This document shows, in pieces, positions 50,359-58,699 of a DNA stretch of 64,000 nt (its first letter is position 1; the number at the start of each line of letters is the position of its first letter). Below the pieces are notes generated by a model. The model did not search any database, was not told the DNA's origin, and was given only the letters and a program-made list of their open reading frames with translations. The DNA lies in the NCBI RefSeq assembly GCF_000576425.1, contig NZ_KK070000.1:35500-99499 (forward strand), read 5' to 3'. The translations under genes and the position numbers were made by a program. This DNA comes from Brachybacterium phenoliresistens. GTDB taxonomy: Bacteria > Actinomycetota > Actinomycetes > Actinomycetales > Dermabacteraceae.

Positions 50359-51999
50359 GTGACTGCGCAGCGACCAGGACCCGGCCCGACCCGGTGGGTG
50401 AGGAGGGCCCTGCGCGGCGAGGTCTCCGGACCCGTCGCCGAGATGCCGATGATCGCGCTGGGCCATCAGCTCACCCTGTCCGCCTGCCTGGTGATCGGCA
50501 GCCTGCTGCTGGACGGCACGCGGATCGAGCGGCCCCGCCTGTACTGGGGCGGCGACCTGCTCGTGCACGCCCTGACGCTCCTGCTGGTGATCGGGATGAT
50601 CCTGGCCCGCCGCTCGGACGCCGGGGCCGCCCGGTTCGAGCGCCGTGCGCTGCTCCTCGTGCCCGTCCTCGATCTGCTGGTGCTCGCGGTCGCGCGCTGG
50701 GGGCTCGTCGACGCGCCCGTGCTGCGCGGGGCGCTGATGACGCTGCCGGCGGTCTGGCTGGCCGCCCAGCTGCGCTATCGCGGGGTCGGGCTGGCGCTCG
50801 GCATCTCGGTGATGTCGGTCGTGGTCGGCCTGGTGATCGCGCCGGGGCAGGCCATGACGGTGCTGGCCCGCGGGTTCTCCCTCACGCTGCTGATCGGCGC
50901 GCTCGGCATGGTCGTCGCCTCGATCGTGAGCCGGCTGGACGAGACCAGCCGGCGCAACGCGCTGATCGCCGATGCGATCGGGGCGGTCGAGGTGGTGATC
51001 CAGCTCGACGGGAGCCTGCGCAGCCGAGGACGGCTGAAGGGCGCCGGCCGCGACGTGCCCGTCCAGGAGCTGCTGGATGATCCCGTCTTCACCGAGAACG
51101 GCCGCTACCCGGTGCGCCCGGACCGCAACCCCCTCGCCCGGGTGCGCGGCGGTGCGGAGCTGGACGGGCAGGCCGTCTGGACGGAGGCGGACGGGAACCG
51201 GATCGCCCTGTCCATCTCGTCCACGCGCCTGGACGACGGGCGCATGCTCATGGTCGTCCACGACGTGACCACCTCCCTCGCCGCCGTGCTCCAGGAGGAG
51301 CAGTTCCTGGCGGGGATCTCCCACGAGCTGAAGACGCCGCTGACCTCGATCGCCGGGTACGTCGAGCTGCTGGCGGACGAGGCGGAGGACGCGGACGCCG
51401 TCCCCTCCGCCACGGTGCGGTCCCATCTGGGCGTGGTCTCCCGCAACGTCGACCGCCTGCGCTCCCTGATCATGGGACTGCTGGACTCCGCCCGGACCAG
51501 CTCGGACCACATCGGCTCGGCCAGCGCGCCCGAGCACCGCACGAGCCTGACGCGCCTGGTCGCCGAGCAGATCGAGGCCATCGGCCCCCGGGCCCGCGGC
51601 CGGGGCCTGAGCATCGTCACCGCCGGGCTGGAGGAGGACGTCGAGCTGGTCAACGCGGATCCCGAGCGCCTGGGCCAGGCCGTGGACAACCTGCTCTCCA
51701 ACGCCGTGACCTACTCCCACGACCAGGGCACGATCCGCGTGTCCCTGGCCGTGGACGAGGGCCGAGCCCGGCTTCAGGTGGCCGACGAGGGGATCGGGAT
51801 CGACGCGGAGGACCTCGACTCGCTGTTCACGCCGTACTTCCGGGCGCGCAGCGCGACCCGCGCGGGGATCAGCGGCAACGGGCTCGGGCTGATGATCACC
51901 CGGCGCATCGTCCGCGCCCACGGCGGGGAGGTCGAGATCAGCTCGACCCTAGGCCAGGGGACCGCGATCACCCTGGTGCTGCCCCTGGCCCGCACCTGA
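50359..51999 (+). CDS. Membrane sensor histidine kinase
   Basis: 546 residues. About six membrane helices fill residues 33-190 with very short loops, so the input is probably sensed in the membrane. A PAS-like region (about 205-305) links to HisKA: GISHELKTPLTSIAGYVELL with phospho-His322. The ATPase domain shows the N box DNLLSNAVTYS, VADEGIGID and GNGLGLMI. No response regulator follows it; the nearest is the receiver-only gene 2.5 kb away, convergent and at the far end of the cluster. Leaderless GTG start. Confidence 0.9.
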   Translation: MTAQRPGPGPTRWVRRALRGEVSGPVAEMPMIALGHQLTLSACLVIGSLLLDGTRIERPRLYWGGDLLVHALTLLLVIGMILARRSDAGAARFERRALLLVPVLDLLVLAVARWGLVDAPVLRGALMTLPAVWLAAQLRYRGVGLALGISVMSVVVGLVIAPGQAMTVLARGFSLTLLIGALGMVVASIVSRLDETSRRNALIADAIGAVEVVIQLDGSLRSRGRLKGAGRDVPVQELLDDPVFTENGRYPVRPDRNPLARVRGGAELDGQAVWTEADGNRIALSISSTRLDDGRMLMVVHDVTTSLAAVLQEEQFLAGISHELKTPLTSIAGYVELLADEAEDADAVPSATVRSHLGVVSRNVDRLRSLIMGLLDSARTSSDHIGSASAPEHRTSLTRLVAEQIEAIGPRARGRGLSIVTAGLEEDVELVNADPERLGQAVDNLLSNAVTYSHDQGTIRVSLAVDEGRARLQVADEGIGIDAEDLDSLFTPYFRARSATRAGISGNGLGLMITRRIVRAHGGEVEISSTLGQGTAITLVLPLART

Positions 52000-52023
52000 G
52001 GGCGGGCGCGCCGCCGCACCGCA

Positions 52024-52077
52024 CCGCGATCAGCCGGGGCGCCGCGGTCAGCCGGGGAGCCGCGATCAGTCGGTGGC
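52024..52077. repeat. 18-bp tandem repeat, 3 units, at glycosyltransferase 3' end
   Basis: Units at 52024, 52042 and 52060 (type CCGCGATCAGCCGGGGCG). The third unit overlaps the last codons and stop of the glycosyltransferase gene, and each copy repeats the TCA that is its stop on the minus strand. Confidence 0.8.
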
Positions 52078-53523
52078 GAACCCCGTGCGGGTCATCTCGC
52101 CCCAGGACGCGGTGGAGCCGCGCAGCGCCTGCCACCATCCCTGCAGCCGCCACACGGCCGTGAGCTGGCGGTACCCGAGGTTCTCCACCACGGCGCAGAG
52201 GACCATCACGCCGAGGTCGGCCACCGTGGTGCGCCGGCGCCGGGCGCCCTCCTCGATGAGCATCGCCAGCACGGTCACGAGGATGCCGATCCCGAGCGAG
52301 ATGCCGAGGGCAGCCAGCGCGAGGACGGGGTCGATCGCCCCGACGGCGATCGCCAGCAGGATGAGGGCCAGGCCCACCAGCTCGAACAGGGGAGCCATGA
52401 GCTCGAACAGCCAGAAGCTGGGCAGCCCGACCATCCCGATCCGCCCGTAGCGCGGGTTCAGCAGCATCCCGCGGTGCTTCCACAGCACCTCCCACAGGCC
52501 GCGATGCCACCGGGAGCGCTGCCGCTGCAGCACGGCCCGCGACTCGGGCACCTCGGTCCAGCAGGTGGGCTCGGCGACGAAGACGAGGCGGTAGGCGCGG
52601 CGGCGGCGACGGCACCAGCGATGCAGGGACATGGTCAGCTCGAAGTCCTCGCCGATGGTGTCGGCGTCGAAGCCGCCGACCTCCAGCAGCATGTCGCGCC
52701 GGTACACGCCGAACGCGCCCGAGACCAGCATCAGCGCCCCGAGGCGGGACCACCCGGCGCGGCCCAGGCTGAAGGCGCGCAGGTACTCGACGACCTGGAG
52801 GCGGGCCAGCCACGGCCGGGGCATCCCCTCCTCGACCACGCGCCCGGCGACCACGCGGCAGCCGTTGACGGCGCGGATGTTCCCGCCGGTGCAGACCACC
52901 CGCAGCGGATCGTCGAGGAAGGGCTGGACGGCCAGCAGCAGGGCGTCGGCGTCCAGCACCGAGTCCGCGTCGAAGAACACCACGAGGTCCTTCGCGCTCA
53001 CGGCGAGCCCGGCGTTGGAGGCATCGGCGCGGCCCGAGTTCTCGGTGTCCACCACCACCAGCGGGACCGCGGGGTCGCGGGCCTCGAGGACGCCGCGCAC
53101 GGCGCCGCGCACCTGCAGGTTCCCCGCAGCGCGCACCTCCCGGTCGCTGGGCACCAGGTCGTAGGTGCGGCGGAGGACCTCGAGGGTGTCGTCGGTGGAG
53201 CCGTCGTTGACGACGACGACCTCGTGGTCGGGGTAGTCCAGGGCGAGGACCGACCGCACGGACTCGGCGATCACCGCGGACTCGTTGTAGGCGGCCATCA
53301 CGACGGTCAGGCTCATCGAGACGGGGGCGGTGGCGGTCTCGGCGAGGTCGAGCACGTCCCGCCGGGCGGAGCTCGCACGGACGTCGACCCAGCCCATGAG
53401 GACGAGCACGCCCTGCTGCACGGCGATCGCCAGGAAGTACAGCAGGGACGGGATCGCCGTCCAGAGCAGCACGGCGCGCACCGCGTCGTCCACCCAGGTC
53501 CCGGTCAGCTCGAGCACGTCCAT
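52066..53523 (-). CDS. Membrane-bound family 2 glycosyltransferase
   Basis: 485 residues. One N-terminal helix (about 18-45), a GT-A catalytic domain, then four C-terminal helices (about 365-445). Processive-synthase motifs are complete: VVNDGSTDDT, DAD at 185-187 (metal/UDP), GED at 291-293 (catalytic base) and QRQRSRW at 333-339 (the Q/RxxRW motif). This is the layout of PgaC/IcaA, hyaluronan and cellulose synthases, so the product is probably an exported polysaccharide. The N-acetylglucosamine type is the closest fit, but not proven. It ends the receiver-HEAT-glycosyltransferase unit, 3 bp behind the HEAT gene. Confidence 0.88.
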   Translation of the reverse strand: MDVLELTGTWVDDAVRAVLLWTAIPSLLYFLAIAVQQGVLVLMGWVDVRASSARRDVLDLAETATAPVSMSLTVVMAAYNESAVIAESVRSVLALDYPDHEVVVVNDGSTDDTLEVLRRTYDLVPSDREVRAAGNLQVRGAVRGVLEARDPAVPLVVVDTENSGRADASNAGLAVSAKDLVVFFDADSVLDADALLLAVQPFLDDPLRVVCTGGNIRAVNGCRVVAGRVVEEGMPRPWLARLQVVEYLRAFSLGRAGWSRLGALMLVSGAFGVYRRDMLLEVGGFDADTIGEDFELTMSLHRWCRRRRRAYRLVFVAEPTCWTEVPESRAVLQRQRSRWHRGLWEVLWKHRGMLLNPRYGRIGMVGLPSFWLFELMAPLFELVGLALILLAIAVGAIDPVLALAALGISLGIGILVTVLAMLIEEGARRRRTTVADLGVMVLCAVVENLGYRQLTAVWRLQGWWQALRGSTASWGEMTRTGFATD

Positions 53524-53526
53524 CGG

Positions 53527-54510
53527 TCAGCTCCCGGGAAGGTCGGCGGGTCGGGGCAGGAGGGGCTCCAGCAGCGGGTCGCCGCGGCGGGCGACCTCGG
53601 CCAGGGCGGGCGCCGCGACCTCGCGGGGCAGGGCGAGCAGGGCCTGCAGCGCCTGCAGGCGCACCGGCCCCCAGGCGGATCGGGTGCCCTCCAGGAGCGC
53701 CGGCACGGCGCCGGCCCGGCCGACGCGCCGCAGCGCTCCGGCGGCGGCCAGCTGCACGCCCGCGGTGGGATCGCGGCGCAGCAGCTCGCCCAGCAGCGGG
53801 GCATCGGCCGTGCTGGTCAGCTCCCCGAGCACCTGGGCGCAGGCCGCGCGCACCCGCGCCTCGGGGTCCTCGAGACCCTGGCGGATCCGGGCGAGGGCGT
53901 CCTCGTCGGCCTCGCCCTGGCCGATCAGCGAGTTCACCACGACCAGCTGGGGGACCGAGGCTCCTGCGCGCAGCAGGTCGAGCACGGCCTGGGCCGATGC
54001 GGCCCCCGGGTAGGCGGCGAGGGCGCGGGCGGCGACGGAGGACACGACGGGCGCCCGGTCGGCGGTCGCCCGGCGCACCAGGTCGGCATCGGCGGGCAGG
54101 GCCAGCCGGCCCAGGCGCCGGATCGCGGCGGCGCGGACCAGGGCTCGGCGGGAGCGGGCGCGTCGGCGCAGCCGCGCCGGGTGCCCCCGGTCCACCAGCA
54201 GCGCGACCGTCCGCTCCCGGCCCTCCCCGGTGATGCCCTCGAGCACCGCGAGCAGACGCTCGTCGACCCGGTCCCCGAAGGCCCCGCGGGCATCGCGCAG
54301 CGTCGCGCGCAGGCCGGGGTCCACCGGATCGTCCAGGACGAACCGTGCCACCAGGGGGCGCGCCGCCTCGTCCAGCGCGCGCTGCGAGCGCTCCGTGCGG
54401 ACCCGCGCGGCGTGGGAGAGGAGGGTGGCGAGGATCGTGAGGAGGACCAGCGCCCAGACGGTCACGAGCACCGTGACCAGCAGGTGCGGGGTGAGCCAGG
54501 GCAGGGTCAT
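53527..54510 (-). CDS. Membrane-anchored HEAT-repeat protein
   Basis: 327 residues. A hydrophobic helix (about 8-33, LLVTVLVTVWALVLLTILA) anchors a cytoplasmic domain built of about six HEAT/PBS-type helical repeats from residue 125 on, e.g. RAAAIRRLGRLALPADADLV, VSSVAARALAAYP, VRAACAQVLGEL, VQLAAAGALRRVG and VRLQALQALLALP. Such solenoids bind other proteins. ATG 54510 overlaps the stop of the receiver gene (ATGA) and its stop is 3 bp before the glycosyltransferase start, so it is likely the adaptor between regulator and synthase. Confidence 0.85.
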   Translation of the reverse strand: MTLPWLTPHLLVTVLVTVWALVLLTILATLLSHAARVRTERSQRALDEAARPLVARFVLDDPVDPGLRATLRDARGAFGDRVDERLLAVLEGITGEGRERTVALLVDRGHPARLRRRARSRRALVRAAAIRRLGRLALPADADLVRRATADRAPVVSSVAARALAAYPGAASAQAVLDLLRAGASVPQLVVVNSLIGQGEADEDALARIRQGLEDPEARVRAACAQVLGELTSTADAPLLGELLRRDPTAGVQLAAAGALRRVGRAGAVPALLEGTRSAWGPVRLQALQALLALPREVAAPALAEVARRGDPLLEPLLPRPADLPGS

Positions 54511-54872
54511 CGTCGGTCCAGCAGCGCCCGGACCCGCACGGCCAGCTCGCGCGGGGAGAAGGGCTTGGTGAGGTAGTCGTCGACTCCCGCGCTGAAGCCG
54601 CCGACGAGGTCGCGCTCCTGGCTGCGGGCGGTGAGCATCAGCACCCGCAGCGCGGACCCCTCGGCGCGCAGCGCGCGCACCAGGTCCACCCCGGTCATGC
54701 CGGGGAGCATGTGGTCCACGACCGCCAGCTCGATGTCCGGATGGGCGGCGAGCACGTCCCGGGCCCGTTCGCCGGAGCCGGCCGTGGTCACCGTGTGGCC
54801 GGCCGAGCGGAGCTTCAGGGCCACCAGCTCGAGGATGTCGGGGTCGTCGTCCACCGCGAGTACGTGCGCCAT
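54507..54872 (-). CDS. Single-domain response regulator (receiver only)
   Basis: 121 residues, a complete CheY-like receiver with no output domain. Asp8-Asp10 (VDDDPD) bind Mg, Asp53 (VVDHMLPG) is the phosphorylation site, Thr81 and Lys103 (LTKPF) are the switch residues. With no DNA-binding domain it must act through protein contact; the genes coupled behind it are the HEAT-repeat protein and the glycosyltransferase. CAGGAT six bases before the ATG gives a leaderless start for the unit. The presumed kinase is the convergent gene at 50359. Confidence 0.9.
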   Translation of the reverse strand: MAHVLAVDDDPDILELVALKLRSAGHTVTTAGSGERARDVLAAHPDIELAVVDHMLPGMTGVDLVRALRAEGSALRVLMLTARSQERDLVGGFSAGVDDYLTKPFSPRELAVRVRALLDRR

Positions 54873-54878
54873 GTGTCC

Positions 54879-54884
54879 ATCCTG
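54879..54884 (-). promoter_or_regulatory. -10 element, leaderless start of receiver operon
   Basis: CAGGAT on the minus strand, 6 bases before ATG 54872. Confidence 0.45.
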
Positions 54885-54959
54885 ACATGCAGGCCGCGCG
54901 TCCCGGCGCAGGCCACCGGGATGCCGGGGGCCCGCGACGCGCCGATCCGGCCGGGACCC

Positions 54960-54987
54960 TTGACGTTACGGTTCCGTAAGTTACGCT
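54960..54987 (+). promoter_or_regulatory. Promoter of the 2-oxoacid dehydrogenase operon
   Basis: TTGACG at 54960-54965 and TACGCT at 54982-54987, spacer 16 bp, then 6 bases to GTG 54994. The best -35 in the window. Confidence 0.7.
54966..54979 (+). promoter_or_regulatory. Palindromic operator inside the promoter spacer
   Basis: TTACGGTTCCGTAA: 6-bp arms TTACGG/CCGTAA around TT. It fills almost the entire spacer, so a bound repressor would block RNA polymerase. The TTACG..CGTAA form is typical of TetR-family operators; the regulator itself is not in the window. A further half site, TTACGCTACCGT, overlaps the -10. Confidence 0.6.
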
Positions 54988-54993
54988 ACCGTC

Positions 54994-56148
54994 GTGAGTG
55001 CTTTCCGAACCACGATCCCCGCTGTGGCGGCGGACGAGCCGATGATCCAGCTTCTCTCCGCGGACGGGACCCGGACCCCGCACGAGGAGTTCGACGAGGT
55101 CCTCGAGGCCGGCGGCCTGGCGACCCCCGAGCGCCTGCGCGGCTACTACCGCGACATGGTGATGATCCGCGCCGCGGACCTCGAGGCCACCAGCCTGCAG
55201 CGCCAGGGCCAGCTGGGCCTGTGGGCGAGCGCGCTGGGCCAGGAGGCCGCGCAGATCGGCGCCGGGCATGCGGCCAGGACCCAGGACTATCTCGTCCCCA
55301 CCTACCGCGAGCACGGCATCGCCTGGGCGCGCGGGATCGAGCCATGGCGCCTGCTGGAGATGTTCCGCGGCATCAGCCATGGCGGCTGGGACCCGCACGA
55401 GCTGCGCACCCACCCGTACATGATCGTGCTCGGCGCGCAGGCGCCCCACGCGGTCGGCTACGGCATGGGCCTGCAGCGCGACGGCGCCGTCGGCACCGGC
55501 GACCTCGAGCGGGACACGGCCGTGCTGGCCCTGTTCGGCGACGGCGCCTCCAGCGAGGGGGAGGTCGCCGAGTCCTTCACCTTCGCCGCCTCCTTCGAGG
55601 CGCCGGTGGTCTTCTACTCCCAGAACAACCAGTGGGCGATCTCCGTCCCCACCTCCGTCCAGACCCGGGTCCCGCTGGCCCAGCGCTCGCGCGGCTGGGG
55701 CATCCCCTCGGTGCGGGTGGACGGCAACGACGTCCTGGCCGTGCTCGGCGCGGTGCGCAGCGGCCTGGACTCCGCCCGGGCAGGGGAGGGGCCGCGGTTC
55801 ATCGAGTCCCTCACCTACCGCATGGCCGCCCACACCACGAGCGACGATGCCTCCCGCTACCGTCCGGGCTCCGAGGAGGAGGAATGGGCCGAGAAGGACC
55901 CGATCCTGCGCCTGCGCCGCCACCTCGCGGGCCTCGACGAGATCGACGAGGCCTACGTCGCCACCTGCGAGGAGGAGGCCCATGACCTCGCCATGCAGCT
56001 GCACCACCACATCCACGGCATGAAGGACCCGGACCCGATGATCGTGTTCGACAACGTCTACTCCGAGCCGCATCCGATCGTCGATGCCGAGCGCGAGGCG
56101 TACGTGCAGTACCTCTCCCAGTTCGAGGACGAGGAGGCGGGCCGGTGA
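54994..56148 (+). CDS. 2-oxoacid dehydrogenase E1 alpha subunit
   Basis: 384 residues, thiamine-diphosphate-dependent decarboxylase subunit of a pyruvate or branched-chain 2-oxoacid dehydrogenase. The ThDP motif runs from GDGASSEGE (about 182) to the paired Asn in YSQNNQWAIS (about 211). YRMAAHTTSDDASRY is the phosphorylation-loop region, which in this form resembles bacterial branched-chain (BkdA) and PdhA enzymes alike. The GTG start is set by the leaderless promoter. Followed by E1 beta with a GTGA overlap. I favour branched-chain acids but cannot exclude pyruvate. Confidence 0.88.
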   Translation: MSAFRTTIPAVAADEPMIQLLSADGTRTPHEEFDEVLEAGGLATPERLRGYYRDMVMIRAADLEATSLQRQGQLGLWASALGQEAAQIGAGHAARTQDYLVPTYREHGIAWARGIEPWRLLEMFRGISHGGWDPHELRTHPYMIVLGAQAPHAVGYGMGLQRDGAVGTGDLERDTAVLALFGDGASSEGEVAESFTFAASFEAPVVFYSQNNQWAISVPTSVQTRVPLAQRSRGWGIPSVRVDGNDVLAVLGAVRSGLDSARAGEGPRFIESLTYRMAAHTTSDDASRYRPGSEEEEWAEKDPILRLRRHLAGLDEIDEAYVATCEEEAHDLAMQLHHHIHGMKDPDPMIVFDNVYSEPHPIVDAEREAYVQYLSQFEDEEAGR

Positions 56149-57128
56149 GCATCGTCCAGCTCCCCATCGCCAAGGCGATCACCGCCGGGCTGCGCGACGC
56201 CATGCGCGCCGACGAGCACGTGCTGATCATGGGCGAGGACGTCGGCGTCCTCGGCGGCGTCTTCCGGGTCACCGACGGCCTGCACGCAGAGTTCGGCTCC
56301 CAGCGCGTGGTGGACACGCCGCTGGCCGAGGCCGGCATCGTCGGCACCGCCGTCGGCCTCGCCTTCCGCGGCTACCGCCCCGTGGTGGAGATCCAGTTCG
56401 ACGGCTTCGTCTTCCCGGCCTACAACCAGATCACCACCCAGGTCGCCAAGATGCACTACCGCACCGGCGGCCGCGTGCGGATGCCGCTGGTCATCCGCAT
56501 CCCCCACGGCGGCGGGATCGGGGCGGTCGAGCACCACTCCGAGAGCCCCGAGGCGCTGTTCGCCCACACCGCCGGGCTGCGGATCCTGGCCCCCTCGACC
56601 GCGCACGACGCCTACTGGATGACCCGCCAGGCCATCGAGACCGATGACCCGGTGATCATGCTCGAGCCCAAGCGGCGCTACTGGATGAAGGGCGACGTCG
56701 ACACCGATCATCGGCCCGAGCTGTCCCCGTGGCAGGCCGCCGTCGTCCGCCCCGGCACCGATCTCACGCTGCTGGCCTGGGGCCCCAGCGTGCCGCTGGC
56801 CCTGGAGGCCGCGGCCTCCGCCGCCCAGGAGGACGTGTCCGTCGAGGTCATCGACGCTAGGTCGCTGTCGCCGATCGACGTCCCCACGATCGCGGACTCG
56901 GTGCGGCGCACCGGCCGTCTGCTCATCGTCCACGAGGCTCCGGTCCTCGGAGGGCTCGGAGGGGAGATCGCCGCGCGCATCACCGAGGAGTGCTTCTACC
57001 ATCTGGAGGCACCGGTGCTGCGTGTGGGCGGCTTCCACACGCCGTACCCGCCGGCGCGCACCGAGCACGCCTACCTGCCCGATCTCGACCGGGTGATGGA
57101 CGGCGTGGACCGCCTCCTCGCCCACTGA
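56145..57128 (+). CDS. 2-oxoacid dehydrogenase E1 beta subunit
   Basis: 327 residues, partner of E1 alpha. GEDVGVLGGVFRVTDGL (about 27-43) is the cofactor-binding start, EAGIVGTAVGLAFRGYRPVVEIQFDGF the subunit interface, and EVIDARSLSPIDVPTI plus VHEAPVLGGLGGEIAA the C-terminal transketolase-like domain. Length fits BkdB/PdhB. Starts with GTG overlapping the E1 alpha stop and ends 13 bp before the E2 gene. Confidence 0.9.
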   Translation: MSIVQLPIAKAITAGLRDAMRADEHVLIMGEDVGVLGGVFRVTDGLHAEFGSQRVVDTPLAEAGIVGTAVGLAFRGYRPVVEIQFDGFVFPAYNQITTQVAKMHYRTGGRVRMPLVIRIPHGGGIGAVEHHSESPEALFAHTAGLRILAPSTAHDAYWMTRQAIETDDPVIMLEPKRRYWMKGDVDTDHRPELSPWQAAVVRPGTDLTLLAWGPSVPLALEAAASAAQEDVSVEVIDARSLSPIDVPTIADSVRRTGRLLIVHEAPVLGGLGGEIAARITEECFYHLEAPVLRVGGFHTPYPPARTEHAYLPDLDRVMDGVDRLLAH

Positions 57129-57141
57129 AAGGATCCGCGCC

Positions 57142-58623
57142 ATGACCACTCTCGTGCTGATCACGCTGACCGACCCCGGTGAGGGCCTCACGGAGGCGGA
57201 GATCATCGACATCAAGGTCTCCGTGGGCGACCGGATCTCCATCAACGACCCCGTGATCGAGGTGGAGACGGCCAAGAGCGCCGTCGAGCTGCCCAGCCAT
57301 GTCGGCGGCACCGTCACGCGCGTGCTCGTGGCCGTCGGCGACGAGGTCCCGGTGGGCACCCCGCTGATCGAGGTCGACACCGACGGCGGCCCCGCCCCGG
57401 CGGGCTCTGCGGCGGATGCTCCTGCGGCCGATGCCCCCACGGCCGATGCCCCCACGGCCGATGCTCCTGCGGCCGATGCCCCCGCATCGGCTCCGGCCCC
57501 TGACGGCCCGTCGGCCGCGGCATCGGCCTCCCCGGCGGAGCCGGCCCCGGCCGCCCCGGCGGAGGAGGAGCCGAAGAACCTCGTCGGCTACGGCTCCACG
57601 GAGGCGCCCCCGCGGCGCCGACGCCGGGTCCAGCCCGCGGCGGACACGCAGGTGCCGATCGACCGGATCCTCGCCAAGCCGCCGGTGCGCAAGCTCGCCC
57701 GCGACCTCGGCATCGCCCTGGCGGACGTCTTCGCGACCGGTCCCGACGGCACCGTCACCCGCGAGGACGTGCTCGCGGCGCAGCAGCGGGCCATCGGCGG
57801 GGACACCGTGAGCGTCCACGACGGCGACTACTTCCCCGACGAGTCCCCGCAGGCGCCCGAGACGCTCCCGGGCACCATGAAGTCGAGCCTGTCGCAGCCC
57901 TTCGCCGGGTACACGAGCGATGACCGCACCACCCGCGTGCCGATCCGCTCGGTGCGCAAGCGCACCGCCGAGGCGATGGTCTCCTCCGCCTTCACCGCCC
58001 CGCACGTGACCGTGTTCAACGAGGTCGACATGACCGCGACCATGGACCTCGTGGGCCGGCTGCGGGCCTCGCGCGAATGGGCCGATGTGAAGATCTCCCC
58101 GCTCGTGGTGGTGGCCAAGGCGCTGCTGGTGGCGATCCGCCGCAACCCCGAGGTCAACGCCAGCTGGGACGAGGCCTCCCAGGAGATCGTCTACAAGCAC
58201 TTCGTGAACCTCGGCATCGCCGCGGCGACGCCGCGCGGGCTGATCGTCCCGAACATCAAGGACGCCCACCTGCTGACCCTGCGCGAGCTCGCCATCGGCA
58301 TCAACGACCTGGCCAAGACCGCCCGGGCCGGCCGCACGCCGCTCTCGGCGACCCGCGAGGGCACCATCACCATCACGAACTTCGGGGTGTTCGGCATCGA
58401 CTCCGGCACGCCGATCCTGAACCCGGGGGAGTCCGTGATCCTCGGCATGGGGGCGGTCAAGGAGAAGCCGCGCGTGATCGACGGGCAGATCGTGCCCCGC
58501 CAGGTCGCCCAGCTGGCCGCGAGCTTCGACCACCGCCTCATCGACGGCGCCCTCGGCGCCGAGCTGCTGCGGGACGTCTCCGCGGTCCTCGAGCAGCCCG
58601 ACCTGGGCCTGGTCTGGGGCTGA
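57142..58623 (+). CDS. Dihydrolipoamide acyltransferase (E2)
   Basis: 493 residues. One lipoyl domain with Lys45 in VETAKSAVEL, an Ala-Asp-Ala-Pro-Thr linker, a subunit-binding domain (about 172-212, ILAKPPVRKLARDLGIALAD) and the catalytic domain from about 260, with the active site FDHRLIDG (His464, Asp468). A second linker (about 215-265) is acidic and Pro-rich. It accepts the acyl group from E1 and passes it to CoA. No E3 gene follows, so a lipoamide dehydrogenase encoded elsewhere must serve the complex. AAAGGA precedes the ATG. Confidence 0.93.
   Translation: MTTLVLITLTDPGEGLTEAEIIDIKVSVGDRISINDPVIEVETAKSAVELPSHVGGTVTRVLVAVGDEVPVGTPLIEVDTDGGPAPAGSAADAPAADAPTADAPTADAPAADAPASAPAPDGPSAAASASPAEPAPAAPAEEEPKNLVGYGSTEAPPRRRRRVQPAADTQVPIDRILAKPPVRKLARDLGIALADVFATGPDGTVTREDVLAAQQRAIGGDTVSVHDGDYFPDESPQAPETLPGTMKSSLSQPFAGYTSDDRTTRVPIRSVRKRTAEAMVSSAFTAPHVTVFNEVDMTATMDLVGRLRASREWADVKISPLVVVAKALLVAIRRNPEVNASWDEASQEIVYKHFVNLGIAAATPRGLIVPNIKDAHLLTLRELAIGINDLAKTARAGRTPLSATREGTITITNFGVFGIDSGTPILNPGESVILGMGAVKEKPRVIDGQIVPRQVAQLAASFDHRLIDGALGAELLRDVSAVLEQPDLGLVWG
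57412..57486. repeat. 15-bp tandem repeat in the E2 linker
   Basis: Five in-frame units of GCCGATGCCCCCACG type encode Ala-Asp-Ala-Pro-Thr/Ala. Two adjacent units (57427 and 57442) are identical at the DNA level, which points to recent slippage. Confidence 0.85.
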
Positions 58624-58632
58624 TCCCGGCGC

Positions 58633-58670
58633 GGCGGTCCGGGCCCGCAGGGCAGGGGCCCTGGATCGCC
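58633..58670 (+). terminator. Terminator of the E1-E2 operon
   Basis: A 14-bp stem with one bulged T and one G-T pair: GGCGGTCC continuing GGGCCC on the left, complementary 58656-58670 on the right. Confidence 0.55.
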
Positions 58671-58687
58671 GCTCCCGCGGCGCTGGG

Positions 58688-58693
58688 TACGCT
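58688..58693 (+). promoter_or_regulatory. -10 element, leaderless start of crcB1
   Basis: TACGCT, 6 bases before GTG 58700. A leaderless start leaves no room for a fluoride riboswitch. Confidence 0.55.
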
Positions 58694-58699
58694 GGTGCG

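Noticed and set aside
52024..52077. Frameshift or duplicated 3' end producing longer glycosyltransferase variants
   Set aside because: The 18-bp repeats keep the stop codon in each copy, so the protein end does not change.
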